A DNA stretch of 64,000 nt from assembly GCA_947095585.1 (NCBI GenBank), contig OX352763.1:106433908-106497907 (forward strand), read 5' to 3'. The stretch is from Nephrocerus scutellatus (taxonomy: Eukaryota; Arthropoda; Insecta; Diptera; Pipunculidae). A program made the position numbers and the translations under genes. Below are positions 1-10,804 of the stretch, piece by piece. A model generated the notes under the pieces. That model had not been told where the DNA came from, did no database searches, and was given only the letters and a program-made list of their open reading frames with translations. The stretch's first letter is position 1. Each line of letters begins with the position of its first letter.

Positions 1-123
1 CTGTTTCTGGTCAAAGTCGAATTAGGAAGCCCAGAGTTTAGGGATGCAAAACTGGATGACATCGGGACCGGTGGATAGATTTTGGCTTCCCGCAGAGAGC
101 CAGATATGATGATGATGATGATA
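1..123 (+). mobile_element. LINE A, 3' end fragment with (GAT)n tail
   Basis: This is the last ~120 bp of a non-LTR retrotransposon that recurs in the window (LINE A). The run 'cccagagtttagggatgc' and the 'gccagatatgatgatgatga' tail match the 3' ends at 11145-11270 (+) and 35888-35990 (-). The copy is cut off by the window edge on the left and by a dispersed repeat on the right. It has no coding capacity. Confidence 0.75.
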
Positions 124-280
124 TTAACTTGCGTGCCAGGTTGTTGGTGGCTTGTGGAATCTTGCGACCAATTTTTAACCCACTTCCTAAAGCCGGATTT
201 TATTCAAACTTTGCACACATGTGTATTTCCGGTGACAACACTTTCTATTAAAATTTGGATCGGTCCCCGTGATCGAGCTG
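124..280. repeat. Dispersed repeat D, copy 1 (Helitron-like candidate)
   Basis: A ~150-bp module starts 'ttaacttgcgtgcc' and runs through 'cccacttcctaaagccgga', 'ttcaaactttgcacacatg' and 'acaacactttctattaaaat'. The same order of blocks occurs at 14086, 34735 and, in reverse, at 10256, 17560 and 29215. This copy abuts the LINE A tail and has lost the first bases of the repeat's end. The open frame across it is a by-product of the repeat. Confidence 0.7.
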
Positions 281-434
281 TTATTTATTCCACTTTTCTA
301 AGGAAACTTTATTTTCCCAAGACTCCTTATGATATGGATCAGGAGTTCTGCCGATGGATTTTTGACAGTAGAACATCAGCACCAACTTTAAAATACTTAC
401 AATGGGTATTTCGTATGTGCAACATCCACTGATC

Positions 435-1115
435 AATTTTGAAAGAAGACGTTTAAAGTATTCTCACTTAACCGCTGAAATACCGCCAATTACAGTGTCA
501 ATTCTTATTAGCTGCTGCAGAAAATCCTTTTAAACATCACTCCTATTTGTATTTTTTTCACTTTCCTTTGTCTATCCTTTGTCATTAACCTCGGGAACCG
601 GTCGGTGGTGCTCAACGTTAAAAATGTCACAGAGAAACTTTAAAACTATAACACTTGACACCCGCCGCCACCAATCTACAGAGCAACCGAGAACAAGTTG
701 ATTTACGCTTGGTTCTTCCTTCCCGAATCCGTGAATCTAAATAATTTATGATCAAACGCTCCCTGATGCTCTTGCCATAGTTGGGTTGGGTTGTTGTGCT
801 GCGATACGCTGCGCTGCCAAGCACGCGATCCATTAAACATAATCGCATCATACATGAACACAATTTTCTCCATCGCATCGGACGGACGGTCGATTTCTAT
901 GTTAACCACCGCACCACTAGTCCCTTCTCCCTTGTCAAACGACCAATACTCCTATTTTTTGAAAGAGCGGCAAGGAGAGAAAAAAACTTGAATTTTTCAC
1001 AATTGAGGAGAATACTTTGTTTTGGAAATTTACGCGTCTCTCTACGAGTGAGTGAGTAAGCGAGGGAGAGTGTGAGGAAGTGACTGCTGCATACTTAAAA
1101 TTGCAAATTTTATTG
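435..1115. other. Unassigned intergenic DNA
   Basis: I see no conserved protein, splice structure or terminal repeat here. Several short overlapping open frames exist on both strands, but none resembles a known domain. Confidence 0.5.
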
Positions 1116-1159
1116 TACACTGCGGTTCACTAGATTAGAAGCACATAATTTTGGGAGAT

Positions 1160-1745
1160 ACAGTGAAAGTCGAGTCATCATTTCCTCAACAGAGGGAGTG
1201 TCTGCGTCGGTGACTTCAGCTAAGGACTGTCCGCAAGGAGTTGTCCTTGGTCACTCGTCATAGAAGATATACATAGATCAGGATACATCGCCGTTGGTTA
1301 TGCTGATGATTTAGCGGTAAGCACAGCACAACCATTGCAAATCTCATGCAAGAGGTTCGTTACTTCACATCTTAGAATGGTGCAGTAGGGAAGGGCTTTT
1401 CATTAATCCTTGCAAAATCGTTCTAGTGCCTTTCACGAAACGAAGACTCACCGAGTTGGGACCTATCATTACAAAAGGTGAGGTTATATATCTCGAAGTC
1501 ATCCTTGATAAACGGCTAAACTGAAATTCTCATATCAAGTCAACCATCAAACGTGCCACTAGGGCCCTGTGGGCCAGTAGACGCCTCTACGGCAGAACTG
1601 GGAGTCTTAATCCTAAAATGATACATTAGATGTAATGGTGAAATAAATTATCACGGCCATCATATGGTGGCCGAAAGTTCTTGAACAGACAACTGTAATT
1701 AGGCTTCAGAAGCTACAAGTTGTAACAGTGTTTGTTGGGTGGACG
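1160..1745 (+). mobile_element. LINE B, reverse-transcriptase fragment inside the Tc1-type element
   Basis: Translated piecewise, this stretch matches the RT region of the LINE B copy at 49290-49600: 'gtcggtgac.tcagctaagg', then 'agatcaggatacatcgcc', then 'ggttatgctgatgattt', which encodes a Y-A-D-D-like motif. It carries several small deletions and frameshifts and cannot encode a protein. Confidence 0.75.
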
Positions 1746-1899
1746 CTCGTCGGATCAAGGGCTCGTTTCGTTTAAAACAAATATTTTTTTATTTTGTCGG
1801 TTTTTTCTCCTTTTTTTTATTTAAACAAATTCTAAGGACTACTTAATAATAATATTAGAACTAATAATAATCAAACTAATTATAATATACGAGTAATAA

Positions 1900-2545
1900 C
1901 CTAAATTTCGGTCGGTCTGTCAGTAGGTCGGGGTACAGAGTAGAGTAGCCTCAGTGGCATTCGCGTTCAATTGAGCTACCTATTTAAAAAGCAAGTGTAG
2001 TACGTCGTTTGCAAATTTAAGTAGGGTCCTTGGTAGTTTCAATTGATTGACAGAAGTCCCTACAGGAGCGTCGCTTGGCTTCTTTAATGGCCTTGTTGTA
2101 CCTTCTTATCTTATGCAGTCTTTATAAGGCTGCCAGTATTTGTTACTATAACAAATATTGAAGATCGACCTAAGTTTACTAAGGTCTTTGCTCCACCATG
2201 AGAGCAAAAGGCAAGAGGCCTTCAGAGACACGTTCATTGATTTTTGGAACGTTTCAATATTCTTGTCCAATTCCTCGGCCCAAGTTATCTCAATATTGGG
2301 TAATTTGCCTAATTTTAACTGGATGATATTACCGAATTTCATCCATATTTTGATAAGTTTTGATCGGCTCCGTCTGGAGGTTCAGATCAAACCTTATAAA
2401 CTTATTGTCAGAGTAGGAATTGACATCGGACACTTTCCAGTTATCAACCCTGAATAGTTTATCAATAGAAATCAAGGTAAAATCGACTACCTCTTTCCAG
2501 CCATTGAACCTCTCCGACCCCAGGAATGTAAAGGTATAAAGGAAG
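1900..2545 (-). mobile_element. LINE endonuclease-to-RT linker fragment
   Basis: On the minus strand a ~78-residue open stretch (2106-2342) contains SWWSKDLSKLR and WQPYKD, followed after frame breaks by YNKAIKEAKRRS. This is the pattern of the segment between endonuclease and RT in RNase-H-bearing non-LTR elements. It is opposite in orientation to the RT piece at 1160-1745 and may belong to a different LINE family. It is a pseudogene fragment. Confidence 0.6.
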
Positions 2546-2603
2546 AAATATAATTTTTTATTTCTTAAAATTGCCAGCTTCTAATCTAGTGAACCGCAGT
2601 GTA

Positions 2604-3580
2604 ATTTGGTTTGTTGCACCGATGCAGACCAGCACTGCTGTTGGTGCATTTCTGTACTTTGTCGTATTTTAGGTCCGCACACTTTATCCCGTCCACCAAG
2701 CAAAAGGAGTAATGACATTCATGAAAAAGAATCATCCGAATCCGCTATGCGCAAAGCCGGCGGTTGTCGAATAGTATCGCGTACCGGCTGAAGGTGGTCA
2801 CTCTCGAAATGGGTTACCCTGCGTACGTGACTTCTCGCAATCAAACTCGCTGCGTTCTAAAATATATTTAATATACATGAATATGTGTAAGGGTATGTCC
2901 TTGTTCGTCATCACGTTCTCGGCTTCATCGCCAATGCACAAACACAAAGTGCATTTATGCACATTGGCGAAGGAGAGATACACTGAAACCGGCAGCAAGA
3001 AAGGTAATCTAATTATATATGCATAACTGTACACATACACATACACATATATACATGTGCTCATGCCCATGATACAAACACATTGTAGGTCAAATATAAA
3101 TCAATGAAATGTTTAACATTAGCAGAATTTATCTCCGAAATCGTTTTAAATAAATTGCCTTATGCTTGATGCACCACTACATGGGAGAGAAGTCTGCTCG
3201 TATCCATGTTTAGGCCCTGACGTTTTGTGAGCAGTAGTAGTAGTAGTAGAAAGCGAGTAGTAGTTACCTTTAAAGTTGGCTGTGAGTTGTTGTCGTTGTT
3301 TTCGTTGTACGTGCACTTTTTTGGCTCGGAAATAAAATTTATTAAAATATGCGCACGTTCTTGATCATCACAATTTTATCTCCCTTTGCTGAAGATAGGA
3401 CTCACGCCCATAATGTTGGATGAGTACTTTTTGTTTGTTTTGAATTTTACTCTGCCCATACTCCAATCTAAAGTGGTCCAATCAAGTGTATGAAATTACC
3501 CTAAATGAATGAATGACTAAACATGAGTAAGTCCTATAGTGTTTGAATTTTTAAAGAGGACACGCTAGAAAGACTACCTG
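2604..3580. other. Unassigned intergenic DNA with a short hairpin
   Basis: No gene is visible. An imperfect inverted repeat pairs 'tcgccaatgcac' near 2929 with 'tgcacattggcga' near 2960. Simple (AGT)n sequence lies at 3234-3270. Short AT/CA-rich runs at 3015-3060 create minus-strand open frames without conserved content. Confidence 0.5.
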
Positions 3581-3589
3581 CTTAAAAGA

Positions 3590-4625
3590 TCGGGCGGTGA
3601 TGTGTCGTGGCGCACAACCGTTGGGTTGACGTGAAAGAGTCGCTTTTAGTGTCGGTAGGTAGGTAGAGTGGTAAACCTCGATGTACTGGCGAGGTCCTCA
3701 ATTAGCGCTAGAGTGAGCCATTTTGGTAACACAAATCTCGAGGGACCTGGCATGGATATTTGTACGATTGAAATCCAGTCTGAATCGCTCAGATACGAAA
3801 TCAATTCGATGATCCTGTAATCTGAGAGCTCTTTCAGGTCGGGAAAACTGGTTTAGCTAATGTGTGGTATTTGTACCCTGCTAGTGCAGATAAAGTATAT
3901 GAGAGTTTCATTCTCATTTTCAACTTTGCAACTACTGCAGAAGTTGTGCTGTGTACCCAACTGGGTAGCACGGCTGCCCACTGACCAGTGGCCCGTGCTG
4001 ATAGCCACAACTCTGGCAATATCCTTCCGGGTTCTAGATAAGAACTCAGTGGTTTTCCGTTTGCTTTTCCTTAGTATTGAATTTAGAATTTGTTCTTTGA
4101 CTGAGCTCATTGGATAGCTAACCTCTCCATGGAGTCGGTATTCATAGCCCTTCTTAGCTAATTCGTCCGCCCTCTCATTTCTCATTTTATATGGTGATGT
4201 CCAGGAATTGGCAGATCGAAGCCAATTCTTCTTGGCGCTGTTGTACGAGTGCATGTCTCCCTAATAGCTAGGATCTCTGCCTGAAAGATACTAGCTCAAT
4301 CGGGTAGCTTGTATGACCTTGACAGATTAAGATCAGAGAAGATACCTGCACCGACTTCATCTTCATCTTCATCTTGGATCCATCAGTGAATATTGTGACG
4401 TCAAATTACCCATCCTTCCAGTTTCACCTGGTAGGAAACTCGACGATTTTCCTCAGTTGGGTTAGCTTTGTAAAACCGAAAGCATATCTCTATATTCCTA
4501 GAAGCCTCTTTACAGCTCGAGTCATACCATCCATCATCCACTTTGCTATCACGAAGCAATAGCGACCAGTTAATTCTCCCAAAGAAGTTGTTAAGGCCGT
4601 CCCAATTTCTCGTACTGCCATACTG
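3590..4625 (-). mobile_element. LINE G, RNase H and C-terminal region fragment
   Basis: The minus strand encodes NERADELAKKG (4150-4190), the conserved end of an RNase H domain. A cysteine-bearing tail follows (FCSSCKVENENETLIYF..C), the usual C-terminus of RNase-H-carrying LINEs. Upstream on the same strand, near 4380, a degraded D-G-S-K segment marks the start of RNase H. Frameshifts separate the pieces. It is distinct in sequence from LINE B. Confidence 0.7.
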
Positions 4626-4680
4626 TTTTTGTGGGAATTTTTTCTCTAACTGCGTGGTTTATTAACGAGAAATTAGCTGA

Positions 4681-4889
4681 TAAAGGGTGTCCCAACAAGA
4701 AAAGAAAACACATTTATTTTGGAATAAAGCAAACATTCTCTATATTCTTAAATCGCGTGTTCTGTATACGTGCCAAATGTCAAAAAAAATCACCGTACAA
4801 CTAGTATTAACAAATTGGCGGCAAGTTTAAATCCGGTGCTTTTGTTGGGACACCCTTAAATCCGGCGCTCTTGTTGGGACCACCCTATA
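4681..4889. mobile_element. Short TIR element (MITE) with duplicated right end
   Basis: The left end 'agggtgtcccaacaagaaaa' is mirrored on the right by 'gcttttgttgggacaccct' (ending near 4857). A second, diverged copy of that right end, 'gctcttgttgggaccaccct', follows immediately and ends near 4887. TA-containing sequence lies just outside. Length is ~205 bp with no coding capacity, consistent with a mariner-type MITE. Confidence 0.65.
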
Positions 4890-5139
4890 CAACACAACAC
4901 AATGATCAGACGAGTCTAGAGGCGATAATATATTGACGGAGTAATTATCAGGACGAGTAATGAACAAGTCAAGGGTGTTTGCGGAATGATTTACAATATC
5001 AGGTATTCTTGAAGGCTTATTTACAAGCTGAGTAAGGTGGTTTAACTCAGCGAATAACTCAACACACCTTCCTTCGGGTGTTAACTGGCCAGAATGGTGA
5101 AGCCAACCAGCATTGTGTACATTGAAATCGGTCGCAATA

Positions 5140-5580
5140 ACGTACCATACCAGTACTTACATATGAATCCGAGACTTGGGTGCTTAGCAAAAAGCATTTT
5201 GACCTCTTAGCCGCGTTCGTGAGAAAAGTCCTACGGAGAATTGTTGGCCCCGTATGTGAGAGACTCTATGATGATGAGATTTACGAGCGTTACCGCGATT
5301 TCGACATCGTGAAGAGAATTAAGCTCGGTATTCTCATGGTGGGCGGTACACCTAGCTTGCATGAGCGAAGAGGATCCTGCTCGGAAAGACCTTTGCGGTA
5401 GGATTTATGGAATACGACAGCGATGCCGGCCAAGCCTACGCTGGATGGCGTAGACCAGGACGCCCAGAGTTTAGGGATGGCAAAACTGGATAACATTGAC
5501 TCAAAATCGGTACCGGTGGATAGACTTTTTGCGGGAGGCAAGGACCGGACCACGGTTGTAGGGCCAAATAGGAGCATGTA
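5140..5580 (+). mobile_element. LINE A, C-terminal ORF fragment
   Basis: The translation includes TYESETWVLSKKHFDLLAAF, RKVLRRIVGPV and LYDDEIYERYRDFDIVKRIK, the characteristic C-terminal block of a non-LTR element (probably RTE-like). It is colinear with 10805-11240 and, in reverse, 35900-36320. The frame breaks near 5330 and the rest is readable only with frameshifts. Confidence 0.8.
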
Positions 5581-5829
5581 GGTCATCTAGGCATTTAGTC
5601 TACCGAGTAGAAACATAGATATTTTTAGAGCTGTTAGACTGACCGACTGACAGCTTTTCCAATATTTTTGCAGATCTTCATCACATGGATTTTAAGTCAG
5701 AAGACTTCTACATAGGTATCGCTAAACTCTTAAGTATTGGGCACAAAGAAACCAGAACAAATTCCAGATTTCATCTTTTATCCATTAGTATTCCAAATTA
5801 GACTTCTCGGTTCTATAGCATTCTATGTT

Positions 5830-6020
5830 ATACTTAAATGCTTGAGAGCCATTGAAAAATTTGCTGGCATTATAGTTTATGTCTCTGTTATCATTCAAAA
5901 GCTTAAGAACCACCGAAAGAGTTGCTGTGATTTGGTTTATGTCTATCACATCATTCAAAAGTTTGGGAAGCATAAAAATAATTGCTGCCATTGTGGTGTT
6001 TGTCATCCTGAAAAAAAAAC
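5830..6020. repeat. 60-bp tandem repeat, ~2.6 copies
   Basis: Units beginning near 5871, 5931 and 5991 share 'gtttatgtct', 'atcattcaaaag' and 'agttgctg/aattgctg'. They are spaced exactly 60 bp, so the open frame across them (5737-6111) shows a 20-residue periodicity. This frame resembles no known protein and is probably a by-product of the array. Confidence 0.6.
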
Positions 6021-6508
6021 AATGCTAGCAAACTCAGCAGACTATAAAGATCAGCAGCAGCTGGCATGCCAGAAGATTTACGGTCCAACCGATTCCTTAA
6101 ACGCCATTTGATATGATGATAAATATGTCAGGACTCACGAGGTAGTACATATATTTATCAAATGTGTCGTGACATACGGTGCACTAGGACTAAAATTTTC
6201 ATCTTCAAACGGACTAAGGTGCTCTCAAACTAATTGGCGTAACCTATTTTTGGTAGGGTTCAGGTTCTATGAGCGCAGACTCTGAGCCAGCCCTAGCTTA
6301 TTCATCTGCAGGTTTGTTGCCCGTTCCTTGATGATCATTTAGAGCTGGAAGAAAGACTTTAGCATTGACTGACATTTTGCAAAAAACTAAGCTCAGTGAT
6401 TCTTGAACTTTTTTTTTCAGTATTAATAATAATATTCGGCGCGACAGACCATTGCGGTCCAAGGCCTAGCTTCTCGCGACCATTTGTATTACCCAAACTT
6501 TATTTCAG

Positions 6509-8084
6509 TCATTCAAAAACATTTAACATAGACATTAGCTGCCGGAAGTAACAATTTGCCGAATCCGCACCTCAACTCCGAGTAAAGATGAGATCGCTAC
6601 CGCGATCAACGCACTAAAGAACAACAAGTCGGTAGGACTAGATGGTATACCCGCAGAGCTTCTGCGTGCAGCTCCAACGACATCAGCTGAGCTTTTATAT
6701 CCTCTTGTAGAGAGAGCTTGGGAGGCAGAAAGTTTCCCCGACGAGTGGAAAAAGGGAAGTCCCTCCCTCCCTCCCTAAAAAAGGTAGTCTTATGGAGTGC
6801 GAAAAGGTAATAGCCAAAGTAGTACTTGAACGAATTAAGGAACATCTGGAAGATACACTCGATGCCGAACAAGCAGGATAATCCTGTGTAGACCACATAA
6901 ACACCCTGCGGATCATTATTGAACATTGCGTTGAATTCCGGTCACCACTGCATCTGCTGTTCATTTTTGAGAAGGCGTTTGACAGTGTCAACAGACAGTT
7001 TATCTGGCTCGCCTTGCACAGGAGAGGTATACCCGGTAAACGAATAGCTATTATTAAAGCAACCAATGATGGCTCTAAATGTCATGTGCTGCACAGAGGA
7101 AAGCTGTCAGAGGAATTCGATATCCTAAGTGGGGTACGACAAGGTTGCATTCTATCGCCGATACTTTTTTTGTTGGTGTTTAGCGATGTACTTCGCGCAG
7201 CTTTATCTACTAGAAACGGAGGAATTCGTTGGACTCTTACATCTCAACTCAAACATCTGGACTACGCTGACGACGTTTGTTTACTCTAACGCAGAATTAT
7301 GGAGCTGCACCAAATGACAACCACAAATGTGGAGAGGGAGGCAAATGTTGCGGGTTTGAAGATTAATACTGCCAAAACCATAATAATCAACCTCGGCACT
7401 AACTCAGTAACTCAAGTTAACATTGCTGGACAACCGGTAGAGAGAGTAGAGAGTTTCCAATATCTTGGGAGTATTGTCTCGACCGAAGGTGGAACCGAAC
7501 AGGATATTGTCAACCGAATCGGCAAAGCAAAATCGGTGTTTGGAATGATGTCCATGATATGGCGAAGCAATGCGATCAGCTTAAACACCAAGCTGCGACT
7601 GTTCCGCTCAAATGTTGAATCTGTGCTGTTGTATGGGTGCAGCACTTGGAAGGTGACTGCTACTATCACAAAAAGATTACAAGCGTTCGTAAATAGGTGC
7701 CTACGGAACATCTTAAGGGTTTTCTGACCTAACCATATCTCTAATGAACATCTTTACCAGATAACGGGTCAGGAATCAATAGGCACAACAATCCAACGAC
7801 GGAAGTGGCAGTGGATTGGTCATACACTCCGAAAAGGCGACAGTTCCATAGCAAACTACGCAATGCAATGGAACCCGTTATCTCAGGATGGTAGAAGAAC
7901 GGGTCGTCCGTCCGAGAAATACATGGCGCAGAACAGTTGAGGAGGAGTCACGGCAATTGGGGAAGAGCTGGAGAGAGCTGAAGAGAGAGAGGCGTAGTAG
8001 AGGCCCTAGGACCCACAAGGGGATACATGACATAAGAAGAATAAGAAGCTTAGCCATAATAGCAGCAACTCTATTAACGATGCT
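6509..8084 (+). mobile_element. LINE C, 5'-truncated non-LTR retrotransposon
   Basis: The pieces in order are the RT start KNNKSVGLDGIPAELLRA (6615-6670), FEKAFDSVNRQFIW (6968-7010), SGVRQGCILSPILF (7120-7170), the catalytic box YADDVCLL (7263-7287), then the thumb/connection region 7299-7727 (KINTAKT, FQYLGS). A C-terminal WQWIGHTLRKGD..WNP segment follows at 7810-7880. Stops and frameshifts near 6770, 6880, 7288 and 7727 make it a pseudogene. A 15-bp direct repeat (6494-6508 and 8085-8099) may be the target-site duplication. Confidence 0.8.
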
Positions 8085-8399
8085 CAAACTTTATTTCAGC
8101 TATTCTTAAGCTTTTCTCGAGAAATTTTTTGTTGTAGTAAGACAATTGACATTTAATTAAATAATACAAGCTAGCGGCTTACTTATTCATACAACGGGCT
8201 TCGGTCACAACACAATAAGCAAAAAAAAAATCCGAGAGAGGGCGAGGTCGTTATGAAATTTCCTATTCTGCTTCTTCTACAGTTTTCACTAAAAAAACTT
8301 TTTGCTTAAGGCAAACTGTGCAAAATAATTCGTTTTTTATTACAAATATAAGTTTTAGTTAATTGCCTACAAAAAACACACTTCTTCCCTCGTCAAATT

Positions 8400-9002
8400 A
8401 TGGCAAAATCACACGTTGAGAATGTTGCAAAGAGTCTCGTCAATGGCATTTTGACAACGGTTTCAACTACGGTCAACCGCAGGATCTCCGAGGTATTCAT
8501 CTATCCACGTCACTTAACTGCTGCCGACACCACGAAAGACACAATTCAATGGCCGACAATCGGTGAATTTTGTCCCGATCGTATAGTTGATGAAATTCAG
8601 GAATACGTAAGTACGTGGAAGCTCACCGAGAACACAAAATTCTCCCTGAAGTACGTCAGTTGCATGCAGTATGAACTGCAAGGAAGAAAACACGTAGTGG
8701 AGGTAACATTCTCTCGGCCGACAGCAGCATGCCCGAATCCACAGGCTGTCGCCAAAGTTTTATTCTCGATTTACATTTCAAGCCTTTTGCCAGAGTCATA
8801 TCCTGTGATGATAAGATATCAGTTTGAAGGATTTAAATCGGTTTACTATGCCAGCGGTGAGCAGGCCAGGGGAACCAACTTTCAGGACTTTTTCATTGGG
8901 GTAATTTTAAAATCGAAATTGTCATTTTATGCGGAACATTGCGCTAGTGAATTGCTGTGTGATTGTGCGGCAAAAGCAAACACACAAAATGAAAATAAAT
9001 AA
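8400..9002 (+). CDS. Hypothetical protein, 200 aa, intronless
   Basis: This is an uninterrupted 200-residue frame with a favourable start context (attATGG). The stop codon is embedded in an AATAAATAAATAAAT run that can serve as the polyadenylation signal. I do not recognise the family. The protein has no signal peptide or membrane segment. The middle (~residues 70-155) alternates hydrophobic and polar residues like a compact alpha/beta domain, with ~6 cysteines spread over the length and two near the C-terminus (LLCDCAAK). Codon use and the absence of stops contrast with the broken TE frames around it, so I infer a real gene. A single-exon retrogene, a fast-evolving fly-specific gene or a domesticated TE protein are all possible. 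Neighbours are LINE C upstream and repeats downstream. Confidence 0.65.
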   Translation: MAKSHVENVAKSLVNGILTTVSTTVNRRISEVFIYPRHLTAADTTKDTIQWPTIGEFCPDRIVDEIQEYVSTWKLTENTKFSLKYVSCMQYELQGRKHVVEVTFSRPTAACPNPQAVAKVLFSIYISSLLPESYPVMIRYQFEGFKSVYYASGEQARGTNFQDFFIGVILKSKLSFYAEHCASELLCDCAAKANTQNENK

Positions 9003-9009
9003 ATAAATC

Positions 9010-10250
9010 AATATTATTGTTATTTGTTCCGAAATAAAAAAATAACAAAAAAAATAAACTCACAGTTCAGTTCAGTTCACACACACGCCTGATTGTTATT
9101 TAAGTCGAAACTAATGAAGTCTGTTTGTAGCGGACACCCATACCAAAGCGTTCCAGCACCCAGCTGCCACAGCAGTTTATTTTAGGCGACCGGCCTCTTT
9201 CAATTCAGAACAAAAGGGTAATTTATGTGTTTGACCCGTTTCGGGGAGCGGGGATTATAATAGAATTTTAAAATGAGGGCTTTTGCGCCAACGACAACAG
9301 CACAGAAGCAAAAGCGCTGTGCAATTGGAAGCTTAAAATGTTAGTGTGCGTGAGTGAGTGAGTGAGTGAGTGAGTGGGTGGGTGAATTGGTGAACTGCTG
9401 GTGGGTGAGTGAGGATGAATCGAAAGAACTGCAATTTCAATAAAATGTTAAATTGGTTAATCCCCCAGTGATATGTCTAAATCAAATCAGAACTGTTTGA
9501 CAATAAAAACAGCCATCACACAAATGGAATGCAAAAGCAATTATCGCTAATTCAGGCTCGAACATTAACACAAATAATATATACCTATATAAGTAAACTT
9601 TTTACCTTATTATGACATCATCACTTCTCTCCGGTATTCAAATATTTAATTAGAACTTAAATCAGGAGCAGGGTATATATGGGTGAATTATTTAAGGTAG
9701 CTAAGCGGGTGCTTAAGAAAAGTTAAAAATTTTCAAAAAGAACTACTGTGTTCTTTCTTTGCTAACTATAAAAAATTACTTCAGGTTATACGAAACGTGA
9801 TACGTCAGCTTTTGTATTTAAGCCGACAATTATTGCCTCAAAATTCAACAAAGAAATGTTGCGAATCATTGAAAGAAATGCTTATGGTTTATGTCTCTGT
9901 TAAATGTTTGTGAATGACTGAATGAGTACACCGAGAATTCATCACAGGCTTAGAATAACAATGATGCGTGCATATAGTTTGCGCAGGGGTAAAGGTGTTC
10001 GCACCACCCTTTCATATATTGCTCAGCTATATGCTTGGTACTGCGTTGGCGTTAAGGATAAAACAACACAATTAAAAAATTTCAGGTAAATTCTCTAACC
10101 AAAATATGCGCCTAAAATCAATCCACTATGAATGCTGAAAAATAAAAACACATTCGAAACCTGCCTACTTTTGTGGTTTAAATAGTAGATCAGCGCTGCA
10201 CACAGGCACACAGTTATTATAGTATGGCGTAATCTGATGCCGCTATATGG
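9010..10250. other. Intergenic DNA with (GAGT)n microsatellite
   Basis: No gene is visible. A tetranucleotide run of gtgagtga type lies at 9345-9390. A 'ggtttatgtctctgtt' block near 9887 resembles the 60-bp repeat unit at 5871. The rest is AT-rich. Confidence 0.5.
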
Positions 10251-10255
10251 CATGA

Positions 10256-10470
10256 TTGTTAAAATTTTTGTATGGGAGCCCAACGACCCCGGTGGCCGAT
10301 TATTACCAAAATTTAATAGAAAGTGTTGTCACCCGAAATACACATGTAAACAAAGTTTCAATAAAATCGTGCTTTGGAAAGTGGGTTAAAATTTTATCGC
10401 AAGATTTCACCACCACCGAACGAACGAACGAACGACAGACAGAACGACGCGAAGTTAATATAGAAAATTA
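10256..10470. repeat. Dispersed repeat D, copy 2
   Basis: This copy contains 'ttttgtatgggagcccaac', 'aaatttaatagaaagtgttg', 'gaaatacacatgtaaacaaa' and 'gtgggttaaaattttatcgc'. It is followed by a (GAAC)n run and the end 'gaagttaatatagaaaatta'. On the other strand the end reads TCTATATTAACTTCGCG. A poly(A) stretch lies just beyond it. Confidence 0.75.
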
Positions 10471-10489
10471 AAAAAAAAAAAAAAAAATA

Positions 10490-10800
10490 GGAGGAAGATG
10501 AGAGCTTGTATTTTGAATGCCTGTGGAGCTTGGCAAAGCATTCCACATACGTATTTTACGGCTGAAGAACGAATCTCTGAACTTAACTATACGCTCAAAA
10601 ATGGGCGTAAGGGTAAAATTTATAATCATTTAGAACGCCCCGATTATTCAGTTTCATTCAAGGGGAAGTGTTCCATGTAACTAGCTATTTCTCTTGAGCA
10701 CCGCTGGTGGAAGAAGCGATAAAACAATGAGAAGCAGGAGACGTTCCTGTGGTGTATAAGGGAATCAATTAAGTTCGCAATGTTATCGTCACCGATAAAA
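10490..10800 (-). mobile_element. LINE F, 3' coding fragment
   Basis: The sequence is colinear with 30160-30350 and 35300-35600 in the order 'ttgaatgcctgtggagcttg', 'gcattccacatacgt', 'ctgaagaacgaatc', 'caccgctggtggaag', 'ggagacgttcctg'. On the minus strand these encode the degenerate 'W-N-A-L...SVFP' end region of a non-LTR element. It is broken by stops. Confidence 0.65.
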
Positions 10801-10804
10801 GACA

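Larger units (their letters stand above)
1118..2601. mobile_element. Tc1/mariner-type TIR element, 1.48 kb, filled with LINE debris
   Basis: The ends are perfect 25-bp inverted repeats (1118-1142 and 2577-2601; outer bases CACTGCGGTTCACTAGATTA). The dinucleotide TA lies immediately outside both ends (1116-1117, 2602-2603), the signature of Tc1/mariner insertion. No transposase is recognisable inside. The interior holds LINE B reverse-transcriptase sequence (+) and a LINE endonuclease-RT linker (-). The same terminal repeat bounds 47842-51197, which does carry transposase remains, so this copy is probably non-autonomous. Confidence 0.8.

Noticed and set aside
3834..4254. Host protein with Cys residues
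   Set aside because: NERADELAKKG and the following Cys-rich tail identify it as a LINE RNase H/C-terminal fragment.
9345..9400. Telomere- or satellite-like array
   Set aside because: It is a short GAGT/GTGA tetranucleotide run, an ordinary microsatellite.
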